This document shows, piece by piece, positions 1 through 9,198 of a stretch of 64,000 bases of DNA. The notes under the pieces were generated by a model. The model saw only the letters and a list, made by a program, of their open reading frames with translations. It made no database searches and was not told where the DNA came from. How positions within the stretch are numbered: position 1 is the first letter of the stretch; each line of letters opens with the position of its first letter. The stretch comes from Croceibacterium_B sp963783195. Lineage in GTDB: Bacteria > Pseudomonadota > Alphaproteobacteria > Sphingomonadales > Sphingomonadaceae. The stretch lies in contig CAWAMV010000003.1 of NCBI GenBank assembly GCA_963783195.1, positions 62,001-126,000 on the forward strand. The letters run 5' to 3'. A program made the position numbers and the translations under genes.

Positions 1-2516
1 TGAAGCGGTCGGTCGACGCGGGCGAGGTCAAGCAGACCTTCAGCCATGGCCGCACCAACAAGGTCGTGGTCGAGGTCAAGCGGCGCAAGCTGATCGGCAA
101 GCCGGGCGAGACGCCCGCGCCCGCGCCGGAACAGGTCGCCGAGCCGGCGCCTGCGCCTGCGCCTGCTCCCGTACCGGCCCCCAAGCCCAAGCCCGCGCCG
201 AAGAAGCCCTCTGCGCCCGCCGGCGAAACGCCGCAGGAGCGCGTCGCTCGCCTCCAGCGCGAGGCCGAGGAGGACCGCCTGCGCCAGGCCGAGGAATCGC
301 GCAAGCGCGAGGAAGAGGAAGCGCGCCAGTCCGCCGAGGACGAGAAGCGCCGCGCCGAGGAAAACCGCAAGGCCGAAGCCGAGGCGGAAGCCCGCGCCGC
401 GGAGGAAGCCAAGGCTCCTCCCCCGGCCGAAGAGCCCGCAGCCGAGGAAGCACCGCAGGAAGCCGGAGACGCGACCCCAGCGCCGCGTCGCTTCACGCCT
501 GTCGCCCGGCCCGAGCCCAAGCGCCCGGCCCCCGAGCCGGCCAAGAAGCGTGACGACAAGAAGCCCGGCGGCCGCGGCGCCGATGCGCGTGGCGGCGACC
601 GTGGCGGTGCAGGCGGCGATCGCCGGCGCGGCGGCAAGCTGACCGTCAACCGTGCGATCAACGAGGACGAGGGCGCCCGCGCCCGCTCGCTCGCCGCGCT
701 CAAGCGCGCCCGCGAGAAGGAACGTCGCGCGCACTTCGGCGGCCAGAGCCAGCCGCGCGAGAAGCAGGTCCGCGATGTGGTCGTCCCCGAGGCGATCACC
801 GTGCAGGAACTGGCCAACCGCATGGCCGAGAAGGGCGCCGACCTGGTGAAGGCGCTGTTCAACCTGGGCATGATGGTCACCGTCAACCAGACGATCGACC
901 AGGACACCGCCGAACTGCTGGTCGAGGAATTCGGCCACAACATCACGCGCGTTTCCGAAAGCGACGTCGACATCAACACGACCGAGGACCAGGATCCCGA
1001 GGAATCGCTGCAGCCGCGCCCCCCGGTCGTCACGATCATGGGCCACGTCGACCACGGCAAGACCAGCCTGCTCGACGCGCTGCGCGGGACCGACGTGGTC
1101 AGGGGCGAGGCCGGTGGCATCACCCAACACATCGGTGCCTACCAGATCACCACCAAGGACAAGTCGAAGATCACCTTCCTCGACACCCCGGGCCACGAAG
1201 CCTTCACGCAGATGCGCCAGCGCGGCGCCAACGTGACCGACATCGTGATCCTGGTCGTGGCGGGCGATGACGGCATCATGCCGCAGACGATCGAGGCCAT
1301 CAATCACACCAAGGCCGCCGGCGTGCCGATGATCGTGGCGATCACCAAGGCCGATCGCGACGAGTACAATCCGAAGCGCATCCGTGAGCGCCTGCTGGAA
1401 CACGAAGTCATCGTCGAGGCGATGAGCGGCGACGTGCAGGACGTGGAGGTCTCGGCCAAGACGAAGCAGGGTCTCGACGAGCTGATCGAGAAGATCCAGC
1501 TCCAGGCCGAACTGCTCGAGCTCAAGGCCAACCCGGATCGTGATGCCGAGGCGACCGTTATCGAGGCGCAGCTCGACAAGGGCCGCGGCCCCGTCGCGAC
1601 CGTGCTCGTGACCCGCGGCACGCTCAAGCGCGGCGACACCTTCGTCGTCGGCACCGAGAGCGGCCGCGTGCGCGCCCTGGTCGACGACAAGGGCAAGCAG
1701 GTGAAGGAAGCCGGCCCCTCGGTCCCGGTCGAGGTCCTGGGCCTCGGCGGCGTACCGCAGGCGGGCGACAACCTGACGGTGGTCGAGAACGAGCAGCGTG
1801 CCCGTGAAGTCGCCCAGTACCGCCAGGAAAAGGCGACCGAAAAGCGCACCGCGCTGGCGCCGACCAACTTCGACACGATGTTCGCCGGCCTGACCAGCGA
1901 CGTGAAGGAGTTCCCGGTCGTCGTGAAGGCGGACGTGCAGGGTTCGGCCGAGGCGATCATCAGTGCGCTGCACAACCTTTCGAACGACGAGATCAAGGTC
2001 CGCGTTCTGCATTCGGGCGTGGGCGCCATCACCGAGAGCGACGTGACGCTCGCCGCCGCCAGCGGCGCGCCGATCATCGGCTTCGGCGTGCGTCCCAACC
2101 CCAAGGCCCGCGAGCTGGTCGAGCGCAACAAGACGCGCATGATGTACTACGATGTCATCTATCACCTGACCGAGGAGATCGGGAAGGAGATGGCCGGCGT
2201 GCTCGGGCCGCTGCGGATCGAGAACGTCATCGGTCGCGCGCAGGTCAAGGAAGTCTTCAAGTCCGGCAAGAAGGACAAGGCGGCCGGCCTGCTGGTCGAG
2301 GAAGGCGTCATCCGCAAGGGTCTCTTCGCCCGCCTCACGCGCGAGGACGTCATCGTTTCGGCGACGACCATTGCCAGCCTGCGGCGATTCAAGGACGACG
2401 TCGACGAAGTCCGCGCCGGCCTCGAATGCGGCGTCGTTCTGGCCGACACCAACGACATCAAGCCGGGCGACCAGCTGGAGGTGTTCGAGGTCGAGGAACG
2501 CGAACGGGTGATGTAA
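1..2516 (+). CDS. infB: Translation initiation factor IF-2 (5' end outside window)
   Basis: GTPase that brings initiator fMet-tRNA to the 30S subunit and promotes subunit joining. The first bases are already in frame (KRSVDAGEVKQTFSHGR, the IF2-associated N-terminal motif), so only about 20 codons plus the start lie upstream. A Pro/Ala-rich then Glu/Arg-rich linker fills roughly bases 100-640. The G domain follows, with GHVDHGKT at 1041-1064 and DTPGHE near 1181. The fourth GTP-binding motif reads TKAD where NKxD is usual. C-terminal IF2 domains run to the TAA. In related genomes nusA normally precedes it; rbfA, truB, rpsO and pnp follow here. Identity is certain. Confidence 0.98.
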   Translation, partial: KRSVDAGEVKQTFSHGRTNKVVVEVKRRKLIGKPGETPAPAPEQVAEPAPAPAPAPVPAPKPKPAPKKPSAPAGETPQERVARLQREAEEDRLRQAEESRKREEEEARQSAEDEKRRAEENRKAEAEAEARAAEEAKAPPPAEEPAAEEAPQEAGDATPAPRRFTPVARPEPKRPAPEPAKKRDDKKPGGRGADARGGDRGGAGGDRRRGGKLTVNRAINEDEGARARSLAALKRAREKERRAHFGGQSQPREKQVRDVVVPEAITVQELANRMAEKGADLVKALFNLGMMVTVNQTIDQDTAELLVEEFGHNITRVSESDVDINTTEDQDPEESLQPRPPVVTIMGHVDHGKTSLLDALRGTDVVRGEAGGITQHIGAYQITTKDKSKITFLDTPGHEAFTQMRQRGANVTDIVILVVAGDDGIMPQTIEAINHTKAAGVPMIVAITKADRDEYNPKRIRERLLEHEVIVEAMSGDVQDVEVSAKTKQGLDELIEKIQLQAELLELKANPDRDAEATVIEAQLDKGRGPVATVLVTRGTLKRGDTFVVGTESGRVRALVDDKGKQVKEAGPSVPVEVLGLGGVPQAGDNLTVVENEQRAREVAQYRQEKATEKRTALAPTNFDTMFAGLTSDVKEFPVVVKADVQGSAEAIISALHNLSNDEIKVRVLHSGVGAITESDVTLAAASGAPIIGFGVRPNPKARELVERNKTRMMYYDVIYHLTEEIGKEMAGVLGPLRIENVIGRAQVKEVFKSGKKDKAAGLLVEEGVIRKGLFARLTREDVIVSATTIASLRRFKDDVDEVRAGLECGVVLADTNDIKPGDQLEVFEVEERERVM

Positions 2517-2552
2517 GGGCCAGCCCTCCCGCCTGCTGGAGGGGATATTGTC

Positions 2553-3090
2553 ATGACGCGCTACGTCGCCCTGCTCGGTTCGATCAACGTCGGCGGCAAC
2601 CGGCTGTCGATGGCGGACCTGCGCGAGGCGATGCAGCGCGAGGACTTCGAGAACGTCGAAACCGTCGTGGCGAGCGGCAACGTGCTGTTCGACCATGACG
2701 AGCGGCCGACCGAAGGCCTGGGCGAAAAGATCGCCCACCTGGTCGCCGAACGGTTCGATATCCGCACGTTCGCCGCCGTGCGCTCGAAGGAAGAGCTGGA
2801 ACGGACGCTGGCCGACAGTCCCTTTGCCGGGAAAGGCGAGGACAAGCTGGTCCACGTCCATTTCCTGTCGCGCCCAGCCAACTCCCGAACAGTTCGCCAG
2901 GCTCATCGCCGACCAGGAAGGTCGCGGGCCCGAAAGGCTTGCGCCGGGCCAGCGCGCATTGCACATCGATTACGTCGACGGCGTCGGCAATTCGAAGCTG
3001 ACGAGCGGCTTCATCGAAGCCCGGCTCGGCTGCAAGGGAACGGCCCGCAACGTCCGTTCGATCAACAGGATTATCGAGAAGTTCGCCTGA
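2553..3090 (+). pseudogene. DUF1697 protein, split by a single-base frameshift
   Basis: The first part reads MTRYVALLGSINVGGNRLSM, with SGNVLF near residue 46: the usual DUF1697 N-terminus (function unknown). Around 2868-2880 the frame is lost. The homologous continuation (TPEQFARLIADQEG ... CKGTARNVRSINRIIEKFA) is one frame over and ends at TGA 3088-3090. The total of 538 bases is one more than 179 codons, so a single extra base restores a protein of normal family length (about 178 residues). It may be a real null allele or a sequencing error. Read straight through, the first frame runs into rbfA, an artefact of the shift. It sits between infB and rbfA. Confidence 0.8.
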
Positions 3091-3494
3091 TGGCCCGCAC
3101 CGCTTCCACTCCCGAACAGCAGTCGGTCCGCGTCCTCAAGGTGGGTGAACGGGTGCGGCATATCCTGTCCGAGCTGCTTGCCCGCGGCGAGGCGCACGAC
3201 GAGACGCTGACCGCGCACGCGGTCTCGGTCACCGAGGTGCGCATGACGCCCGACCTGCGCAACGCGGCCGCCTACGTGAAGCCGTTGCTGGGCGAGGACG
3301 AGGCCGTGGTGCTCAAGGCCCTGCGAACCAACACCGCGTTCTTCCAGCGCGAGGTGGCCAAGCGCCTGGGCCTCAAGTTCGCCCCGAAGCTCCAGTTCAA
3401 GCCCGACGAGAGCTTCGACGAGGCCGACCGGATCGAGAAGCTGCTGGCCGATCCGAAGGTGGCGCGCGATCTTGGGGACGAGGACGAGTCCTGA
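3090..3494 (+). CDS. rbfA: 30S ribosome-binding factor RbfA
   Basis: Small KH-fold protein that binds the free 30S subunit and helps mature the 16S rRNA 5' end. The 134-residue product has the family core: RVLKVGERVRHILSELLARG near the start, then VSVTEVRMTPDLRNAAAYV and a REVAKRLGLKFAPKLQF segment. The ATG shares its A with the TGA of the DUF1697 gene (TGATG), implying translational coupling. The usual infB-rbfA-truB order is kept but stretched by inserted genes. The same reading frame is open upstream only because of the neighbouring frameshift, so the ATG at 3090 is the sensible start. Confidence 0.95.
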   Translation: MARTASTPEQQSVRVLKVGERVRHILSELLARGEAHDETLTAHAVSVTEVRMTPDLRNAAAYVKPLLGEDEAVVLKALRTNTAFFQREVAKRLGLKFAPKLQFKPDESFDEADRIEKLLADPKVARDLGDEDES

Positions 3495-3533
3495 CATTGT
3501 CGGCACCGTGAACTTGCGTCAGGTTCGCCGCGG

Positions 3534-4109
3534 ATGGCAAAGCTCTATTTCTACTACGCCAGCATGAACGCCGGTAAGTCGACCACGCTGCTGCAGGCCG
3601 ACTTCAACTATCGCGAACGCGGCATGACCACGATGTTGTGGACCGCCGCGCTCGATACCCGCAGCGAAGGCATGGTGCGCAGCCGCATCGGCCTGGAGGC
3701 CGACGCGCGGCGCTACACCCCCGGCTCCGACCTGTGGCGCGACACGATGGAGGTCCACCGTGACACGCCCCTCGCCTGCGTGCTGGTCGACGAGGCGCAG
3801 TTCCTCACCGCGACGCAGGTCTGGCAGTGCGCCCGGCTGGCCGACGAAGGCAATGTCCCGGTGCTCTGCTATGGCTTGCGGACCGACTTTCGCGGCGATC
3901 TCTTCCCCGGCTCGGCCGTGCTGCTCGGCATCGCCGACTCGCTCGAGGAGGTGAAGAGCGTGTGCCACTGCGGCCGCAAGGCGACGATGAACGCCCGGGT
4001 GGACGAGGAAGGCAAGGCGGTGCGCGAGGGGGCGCAGACCGAGATTGGCGGCAACGATCGCTACGTGGCGCTGTGCCGCAGGCATTTCCGCGAGGCGCTG
4101 GCGCGCTGA
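3534..4109 (+). CDS. tdk: Thymidine kinase (type II)
   Basis: Phosphorylates thymidine to dTMP in pyrimidine salvage. The 191-residue protein has the P-loop MNAGKST at about residues 11-17, the Walker B-like VDEAQF near 87-92, and a lid region with CHCGRK and a later Cys (LCRRHF) that usually hold structural zinc. Length and order match the type II family. It lies 39 bases after rbfA on the same strand and has no evident functional link to the ribosome genes around it. The ATG at 3534 gives the canonical MAKLYFYYASMNAGKS start. Confidence 0.95.
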   Translation: MAKLYFYYASMNAGKSTTLLQADFNYRERGMTTMLWTAALDTRSEGMVRSRIGLEADARRYTPGSDLWRDTMEVHRDTPLACVLVDEAQFLTATQVWQCARLADEGNVPVLCYGLRTDFRGDLFPGSAVLLGIADSLEEVKSVCHCGRKATMNARVDEEGKAVREGAQTEIGGNDRYVALCRRHFREALAR

Positions 4110-4117
4110 CCTCGGCG

Positions 4118-4127
4118 CGCCTATCTA
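4118..4127 (+). promoter_or_regulatory. Possible -10 element for a short-leader transcript
   Basis: The ten bases CGCCTATCTA lie 7 bases before the M50 protease ATG. The identical string lies 9 bases before the rarA ATG. There is no Shine-Dalgarno sequence between either motif and its start codon, which would fit transcripts with little or no leader. No good -35 is visible. Inference only. Confidence 0.3.
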
Positions 4128-4134
4128 TCCCGCC

Positions 4135-4853
4135 ATGTCCGACACATTCTCGCTGGCAATCATCCTGATCCCGGCTCTCGTCATCGCCATCGTCTTTCAC
4201 GAGGTCGCCCATGGCTGGGTGGCGCTCGCGCTGGGCGATCCGACCGCCAAGGAACGCCGGCGGCTGACGCTCAACCCGATCCGCCACATCGATCCCGTCG
4301 GCACGCTGCTGGTGCCTGGTGCGCTGGCGCTGTTCGGCGGGCCGATCTTCGGCTGGGCCAAGCCGGTGCCGGTCAACAAGAACCGCCTCGACAATCCGCG
4401 CTTCGGCATGATGGCCGTGGCGGCGGCCGGGCCGGGGACGAACTTCGTGCTTGCCGCGATCGGGGCGGTCGCGCTCGGCCTCCTGGCACCGGTGGGCGCC
4501 AGCCTCGGCTATTCGGACACCGGCACGCCGATGCTCGTCGATGCCGCGGGGGGCAGCTCCTGTTCGGCTCGGGCCTGCTGATGTTCATACTGATCAACGT
4601 GTTCCTCGCGGTGTTCAACCTGCTGCCGATCCCCCCGTTCGACGGGTCGCACATTCTCGAGGGCCTGCTGCCGCCGCGCTTCGCCGCGACGTATGAAAGG
4701 TTGCGCCCGTTCGGGATGCTGCTTTTCGTCGGGCTGGTGATGCTCACCTGGCTCGCGCCCGGCCTCGGCGTGCTCTCGAACACTATTGGCCCGCCGGTGA
4801 ACTGGATGGTGAACCAGTACCTGAACCTTGCGAGTGCGGTCGCAGGCGGATGA
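4135..4853 (+). pseudogene. Site-2 protease family (M50) membrane metalloprotease, frameshifted
   Basis: The N-terminal part carries HEVAH (residues 22-26), the zinc-binding HExxH of S2P/M50 proteases, then GGPIFGWAKPVPVN and the AAAGPGTNF membrane segment. At about 4548-4556, inside a run of six G, the frame breaks and a stop follows at 4579-4581. The second half continues in the next frame (QLLFGSGLLMFILINVFLAV, NLLPIPPFDGSHIL, which supplies the third metal ligand Asp) and ends at TGA 4851-4853. The 719 bases are one short of 240 codons, so one missing G restores a normal 239-residue protein. A homopolymer miscall is the simplest explanation; a true null allele cannot be excluded. Confidence 0.85.
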
Positions 4854-4906
4854 TAGAGGCCGGCTTATTCATGCTTTGTTCTGCTAGCGTGAGCTAAAAC
4901 AAGGCC

Positions 4907-5308
4907 ATGAAACAGAAATCATCTCCCCTGAATCGAATCATCCTCGCACCGCTTCTCGCGCTTGGCGTCGCGGGCGCGCCCGCCCTCGCCCAGGACGCTC
5001 CTGCTCGGGTTGTCCAGCAGGAGGCGCGCATTCCCTTCGCCAACCACGGCGGCATCCGCGACTGGCGGCCGGGCGAAGACGACCGGACGATCTACGTCCA
5101 GTCGCGCGCCCGTGACTGGTACAAGGCGACCTTGATGAGCAAGGCCTTCGGCCTGCCCTTCGCGCTCGCGGTGGGCTTCGACGCGGGTCCGGTCGGTACC
5201 TTCGACCGGTTTTCCAACGTCCTGATCGAGGGCCAGCGCTATCCCGTGGAGTCGCTCGTGCGGATCGAGGGTGCGCCGCCCTCGCGTCACGCTGCCGAAG
5301 AGGCCTGA
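4907..5308 (+). CDS. Secreted DUF6491-like protein
   Basis: A 133-residue protein of unknown function with a clear Sec signal peptide (basic MKQKSSPLNR, hydrophobic core to about residue 25, cleavage after PALAQ). The mature part has the pattern IPFANHGGIRDWRPGEDDRTIYVQ and a C-terminal FDRFSNVLIEGQRYPVESLVRI. I recall this pattern from small periplasmic proteins of sphingomonads grouped as DUF6491. It is likely monocistronic: 53 bases separate it from the M50 gene and 31 from truB. No catalytic motif is visible. Family assignment is from memory. Confidence 0.75.
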   Translation: MKQKSSPLNRIILAPLLALGVAGAPALAQDAPARVVQQEARIPFANHGGIRDWRPGEDDRTIYVQSRARDWYKATLMSKAFGLPFALAVGFDAGPVGTFDRFSNVLIEGQRYPVESLVRIEGAPPSRHAAEEA

Positions 5309-5339
5309 CATGGCATCGCCCGGCCGCTAAGCGCGGGCA

Positions 5340-6320
5340 ATGCCCCACGGCTGGATCATCCTCGACAAGCCGCGCGAGCTCGGCTCGACGCAGGCCGTCG
5401 CCGCAGTGAAGCGCAACTTGCGCGAGGCGGGCTACGGCAAGGTCAAGATCGGCCACGGCGGCACGCTCGACCCGCTGGCCGAGGGCGTCCTGCCGATCGC
5501 GCTGGGTGAGGCGACCAAGCTTGCCGGGCGAATGCTCGATGCGAGCAAGACCTACGAGTTCACCATCGCTTTCGGCGAAGAGACCGACACCCTCGATGCC
5601 GAGGGTGAAGTCGTCGCCACCTCCGACCGGCGCCCGCCGCTGGCGGCCGTAGTGGCGATTCTCGAGCATTTCAGCGGCGAGATCGAACAGCTCCCACCGG
5701 CCTACTCGGCGCTCAAGGTCGACGGCCGCCGCGCCTACGACCTCGCCAGGGCAGGAGAGAAGGTTGAACTGGCCACGCGCCAGGTGACGATCCATTCCCT
5801 GGTCCTGGCCACGGGCGCGCGGTTCGACGCCCCCGGTTCGACCTTCGCCACCACTTCCGGGCGGCCCGACGGGTACGATCCCGCCGCCCCGCTGGAAATG
5901 GCCGACAGCGTCACGCTGGTTGCGAACGTCAGCAAGGGCACCTACATCCGCAGCCTGGCACGCGACATCGCCCATGCGCTCGGCACGGTCGGTCACGTCA
6001 CCTTCCTGCGCCGCACGAAAGCCGGTCCGTTCACGGAAGATCAGGCGATTTCGCTGGACTTGCTGAACGAAATCGGTAAGGGCGCGCGCCTTGAAGATCA
6101 CCTCCTGCCGCTCGAGGCAGGGCTGGACGGTATCCCGGCCCACAAGCTCGACCCGGAAAGTGTGCAGGCGGCCCGCCAGGGTCGGATCGTTTCCGGAAAT
6201 GCCCTTCCCGACGGGCTCTTTCTCGCCATGGCCGGATCCGTTCCGGTGGCGCTGATGGAATCCGACGGGGCGACGGCGAAGGTCGTCAGGGGTTTCAACC
6301 TGCCCGATACCGCGGAGTAA
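5340..6320 (+). CDS. truB: tRNA pseudouridine(55) synthase TruB
   Basis: Converts U55 of the tRNA T-loop to pseudouridine. The 326-residue protein has GHGGTLDPLAEGVLPI, whose Asp (about residue 44) is the catalytic nucleophile, then YSALKVDGRRAYDLAR and VSKGTYIRSLARDIAHALG. Between the last two motifs there is an extra stretch of about 25-30 residues (around 160-190) compared with the E. coli enzyme. rpsO starts 5 bases after its stop, so the two are surely co-transcribed, as in the common truB-rpsO-pnp order. Confidence 0.97.
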   Translation: MPHGWIILDKPRELGSTQAVAAVKRNLREAGYGKVKIGHGGTLDPLAEGVLPIALGEATKLAGRMLDASKTYEFTIAFGEETDTLDAEGEVVATSDRRPPLAAVVAILEHFSGEIEQLPPAYSALKVDGRRAYDLARAGEKVELATRQVTIHSLVLATGARFDAPGSTFATTSGRPDGYDPAAPLEMADSVTLVANVSKGTYIRSLARDIAHALGTVGHVTFLRRTKAGPFTEDQAISLDLLNEIGKGARLEDHLLPLEAGLDGIPAHKLDPESVQAARQGRIVSGNALPDGLFLAMAGSVPVALMESDGATAKVVRGFNLPDTAE

Positions 6321-6325
6321 AGTAA

Positions 6326-6595
6326 ATGTCGGTTACCGCCGAAAAGAAGCAAGAAATCATCAAGGACAACGCCCAGGCCGAGGGTGACACCGGTTCCCCC
6401 GAAGTCCAGGTCGCGATCCTCACCGAGCGCATCCGCAACCTGACCGAGCACTTCAAGGACCACCACAAGGACAACCACTCGCGTCGTGGCCTGCTGATGA
6501 TGGTCAACAAGCGTCGCAGCCTGCTCGCCTATCTCAAGAAGGTGGACGTCGAGCGCTACAACGCCCTGATCCAGAAGCTGGGTCTGCGTAAGTAA
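6326..6595 (+). CDS. rpsO: 30S ribosomal protein S15
   Basis: Binds 16S rRNA in the platform of the small subunit; 89 residues, the normal length. The motifs DTGSPEVQVAILTERIRNLT, KDNHSRRGLLMMVNKRR and LLAYLKK are typical. The start lies 5 bases after the truB stop. In other bacteria S15 represses its own translation through an mRNA pseudoknot; I cannot verify this here. The 169-base gap to pnp contains two hairpins. Confidence 0.98.
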   Translation: MSVTAEKKQEIIKDNAQAEGDTGSPEVQVAILTERIRNLTEHFKDHHKDNHSRRGLLMMVNKRRSLLAYLKKVDVERYNALIQKLGLRK

Positions 6596-6607
6596 GAGTT
6601 TTTCGGA

Positions 6608-6628
6608 GGGGCGGCCATCGGCTGCCCC
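6608..6628 (+). promoter_or_regulatory. Hairpin in the rpsO-pnp spacer
   Basis: GGGGCGGCC pairs with GGCTGCCCC (one G-U pair) around a 3-base loop. No T-run follows, so it is more likely an mRNA processing or stabilising stem than a simple terminator. A second stem, GGGGC/GCCCC, lies at about 6675-6692. In E. coli the equivalent spacer carries a terminator and an RNase III site that controls pnp; whether that holds here is inference. Confidence 0.5.
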
Positions 6629-6764
6629 TTCGTCCATAGGGGCACATGGGTTCGCAATTCGGCGGACCCGGCCTTGGGGCAAAGACAGCCCCGCACCGGA
6701 CCGGGACGGAACACCCGGCAGCAAGCCCCGCCGGCAATAGGGCCCGCGGGTCGAAGGAAAATCA

Positions 6765-9086
6765 ATGTTCGACACCAAAACCGTATCGCTGGAGTGGGGC
6801 GGCAAGACCCTCACTCTGGAAACCGGGCGTATTGCCCGTCAGGCCGATGGCGCCGTGCTGGCGACCTATGGCGAGACCGTCGTGCTGTGCGCCGTCACGG
6901 CCGCCAAGTCAGTGAAGGAAGGGCAGGACTTCTTCCCCCTCACCGTCCACTACCAGGAAAAGTTCTCCGCCGCCGGGCGCATCCCGGGCGGCTTCTTCAA
7001 GCGTGAACGCGGCGCGACCGAAAAGGAAACGCTGACCAGCCGCCTGATCGATCGCCCGATCCGTCCGCTGTTCCCTGAAGGTTTCTACAACGAGATCAAC
7101 GTGATCTGCCAGGTCCTGTCGTTCGACGGCGAGACCGAGGCCGACATCGTGGCGATGATCGCCGCGTCGGCCGCGCTGACGATTTCGGGTGTTCCCTTCA
7201 TGGGCCCGATCGGCGGCTGCCGCGTCGGCTTCATCGACGGCGAATACGTGCTCAACCCGAAGCAGGACAAGGCGCTGGAAGACGGCCGCCTCGACCTGAT
7301 CGTCGCCGCTACCCAGGACGCGGTGATGATGGTCGAGTCCGAAGCCAAGGAACTGACCGAGGAAGAGATGCTCGGCGCGGTGATGTTCGCCCACGACGCG
7401 TCGAAGGAAGTCATCGGCGCGATCATCAAGCTGGCCGAGCAGGCCGCCAAGGAGCCGTGGGAAATCGACATGTCGGACGACAAGTCCGCCATGAAGGCCG
7501 AGCTCAAGAAGCTCATCGGCGACGACATCGCGGCAGCCTACAAGCTGACCGACAAGTCGGCCCGTTCGGAAGCGCTGAACGCGGCGCGGGCCAAGGCCAA
7601 GGCGCACTACGCCGACGCCGACGGCCAGACCGCGATGACCGCCAACAAGCTGGTCAAGAAGCTCGAAGCCGAGATCGTGCGCACCGCCATCCTCAAGGAC
7701 GGCCAGCGGATCGACGGCCGCAAGCTCGACCAGGTTCGCCCGATCGAGGCGATGGTCGGCTTCCTGCCGCGCACCCACGGTTCGTCGCTGTTTACCCGCG
7801 GCGAGACGCAGGCGATCTGCACGACCACGCTCGGCACCAAGGAATCCGAGCAGATGATCGACGGGCTGGAAGGCCTGAGCTACCAGCGCTTCATGCTGCA
7901 CTACAACTTCCCGCCCTACTCGGTCGGCGAAGTGGGCCGCTTCGGCGCTCCGGGCCGCCGTGAAGTCGGTCACGGCAAGCTGGCCTGGCGTGCGCTGCAC
8001 CAGATGCTGCCGAGCCACGACGACTTCCCGTACACGATCCGTATCCTGTCCGACATCACCGAGTCCAACGGCTCGAGCTCGATGGCGACCGTGTGCGGCG
8101 GCTGCCTGTCGATGATGGACGCCGGCGTTCCGATCGAGCGCCCGGTTTCCGGCATCGCGATGGGTCTGATCCTGGAAGGCGACGACTTCGCCGTCCTGTC
8201 GGACATCCTGGGCGACGAGGATCACCTCGGCGACATGGACTTCAAGGTGGCCGGCACCGAGAAGGGCATCACCAGCCTGCAGATGGACATCAAGATCGCC
8301 GGGATCACCAAGGAGATCATGGGCAAGGCGCTCGAACAGGCCAAGGGCGGCCGTGCCCACATCCTGGGCGAGATGACCAAGGCGCTGGGCTCCGCCCGCA
8401 CCGAGCTGTCGGCCCACGCCCCGCGCATCGAGACGATCCAGATCGACAAGTCGAAGATCCGCGACGTCATCGGAACCGGCGGCAAGGTGATCCGCGAGAT
8501 CGTCGCCGAGACCGGCGCGAAGGTGGACATCGACGACGAAGGCGTGATCAAGATCTCCTCGTCCGATCTCGACCAGATCGAGGCGGCGAAGAACTGGATT
8601 CTCGGCATCGTCGAGGAGGCCGAGGTCGGCAAGGTCTACACCGGCAAGGTCGTCAACATCGTCGACTTCGGCGCTTTCGTGAACTTCATGGGTGGCAAGG
8701 ACGGCCTCGTCCACGTCTCCGAAATGAAGAACGAGCGCGTCGAGAAGCCGACCGACGTCGTGTCGGAAGGCCAGGAAGTGAAGGTCAAGGTCCTCGAGAT
8801 CGACAACCGCGGCAAGGTCCGCCTGTCGATGCGCGTGGTCGACCAGGAAACCGGCGAAGAGCTGGAGGACACCCGTCCCCCGCGCGAACCGCGTGGCGAT
8901 CGCGGTGACCGTGGCGGTGATCGCCGTCCGCGTGGCGGTGGCGACCGGGGCGGCCGCGGCGGAGATCGCGGTGGCCGTGGCGACCGCGGCCCGCGTCGCG
9001 ATCGTGACGACCGGCCCCGCGAGGGCGGCGGCAACGGCGGTGGCGATCCCGACCACATGCCGGCGTTCCTCAAGGACGACGACTGA
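6765..9086 (+). CDS. pnp: Polyribonucleotide nucleotidyltransferase (PNPase)
   Basis: Phosphorolytic 3'-5' exoribonuclease and RNA-degradosome component. The 773 residues contain two RNase PH domains (FFPLTVHYQEKFSAAGRIPG near the N-terminus, and TRGETQAICTTTLGT through VCGGCLSMMDAGVP), an alpha-helical linker, a KH domain with the GTGGKVIREI loop, and an S1 domain (GKVYTGKVVNIVDFGAFVNF). The tail is a run of RGD/RGG repeats from about residue 705 to 755, probably an RNA- or partner-binding extension. A rho-independent terminator follows directly, closing the infB-pnp block. Confidence 0.98.
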   Translation: MFDTKTVSLEWGGKTLTLETGRIARQADGAVLATYGETVVLCAVTAAKSVKEGQDFFPLTVHYQEKFSAAGRIPGGFFKRERGATEKETLTSRLIDRPIRPLFPEGFYNEINVICQVLSFDGETEADIVAMIAASAALTISGVPFMGPIGGCRVGFIDGEYVLNPKQDKALEDGRLDLIVAATQDAVMMVESEAKELTEEEMLGAVMFAHDASKEVIGAIIKLAEQAAKEPWEIDMSDDKSAMKAELKKLIGDDIAAAYKLTDKSARSEALNAARAKAKAHYADADGQTAMTANKLVKKLEAEIVRTAILKDGQRIDGRKLDQVRPIEAMVGFLPRTHGSSLFTRGETQAICTTTLGTKESEQMIDGLEGLSYQRFMLHYNFPPYSVGEVGRFGAPGRREVGHGKLAWRALHQMLPSHDDFPYTIRILSDITESNGSSSMATVCGGCLSMMDAGVPIERPVSGIAMGLILEGDDFAVLSDILGDEDHLGDMDFKVAGTEKGITSLQMDIKIAGITKEIMGKALEQAKGGRAHILGEMTKALGSARTELSAHAPRIETIQIDKSKIRDVIGTGGKVIREIVAETGAKVDIDDEGVIKISSSDLDQIEAAKNWILGIVEEAEVGKVYTGKVVNIVDFGAFVNFMGGKDGLVHVSEMKNERVEKPTDVVSEGQEVKVKVLEIDNRGKVRLSMRVVDQETGEELEDTRPPREPRGDRGDRGGDRRPRGGGDRGGRGGDRGGRGDRGPRRDRDDRPREGGGNGGGDPDHMPAFLKDDD

Positions 9087-9093
9087 TTAAGGC

Positions 9094-9130
9094 AAAGCCC
9101 CGCGCACCGATCCGGTTCGCGGGGCTTTTC
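9094..9130 (+). terminator. Rho-independent terminator after pnp
   Basis: AAAGCCCCGCG (9094-9104) pairs with CGCGGGGCTTT (9118-9128) around a 13-base loop, followed by TTCTTTC. It lies 8 bases past the pnp stop and is a textbook intrinsic terminator. Confidence 0.9.
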
Positions 9131-9198
9131 TTTCTCCGGTTGGAGAGGAGGGCCGCGGGCGCGAACCCGCGGCCCGATTTTTTTGCTAGGGCAATCGG

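Noticed and set aside
3090..3494. DUF1697-RbfA fusion protein (313 codons from 2553)
   Set aside because: The middle third is out-of-frame translation of the DUF1697 gene; rbfA has its own coupled ATG.
6909..9056. 715-codon open frame opposite pnp
   Set aside because: His/Asp/Val-rich shadow of the PNPase reading frame; the overlapping gene is certain.
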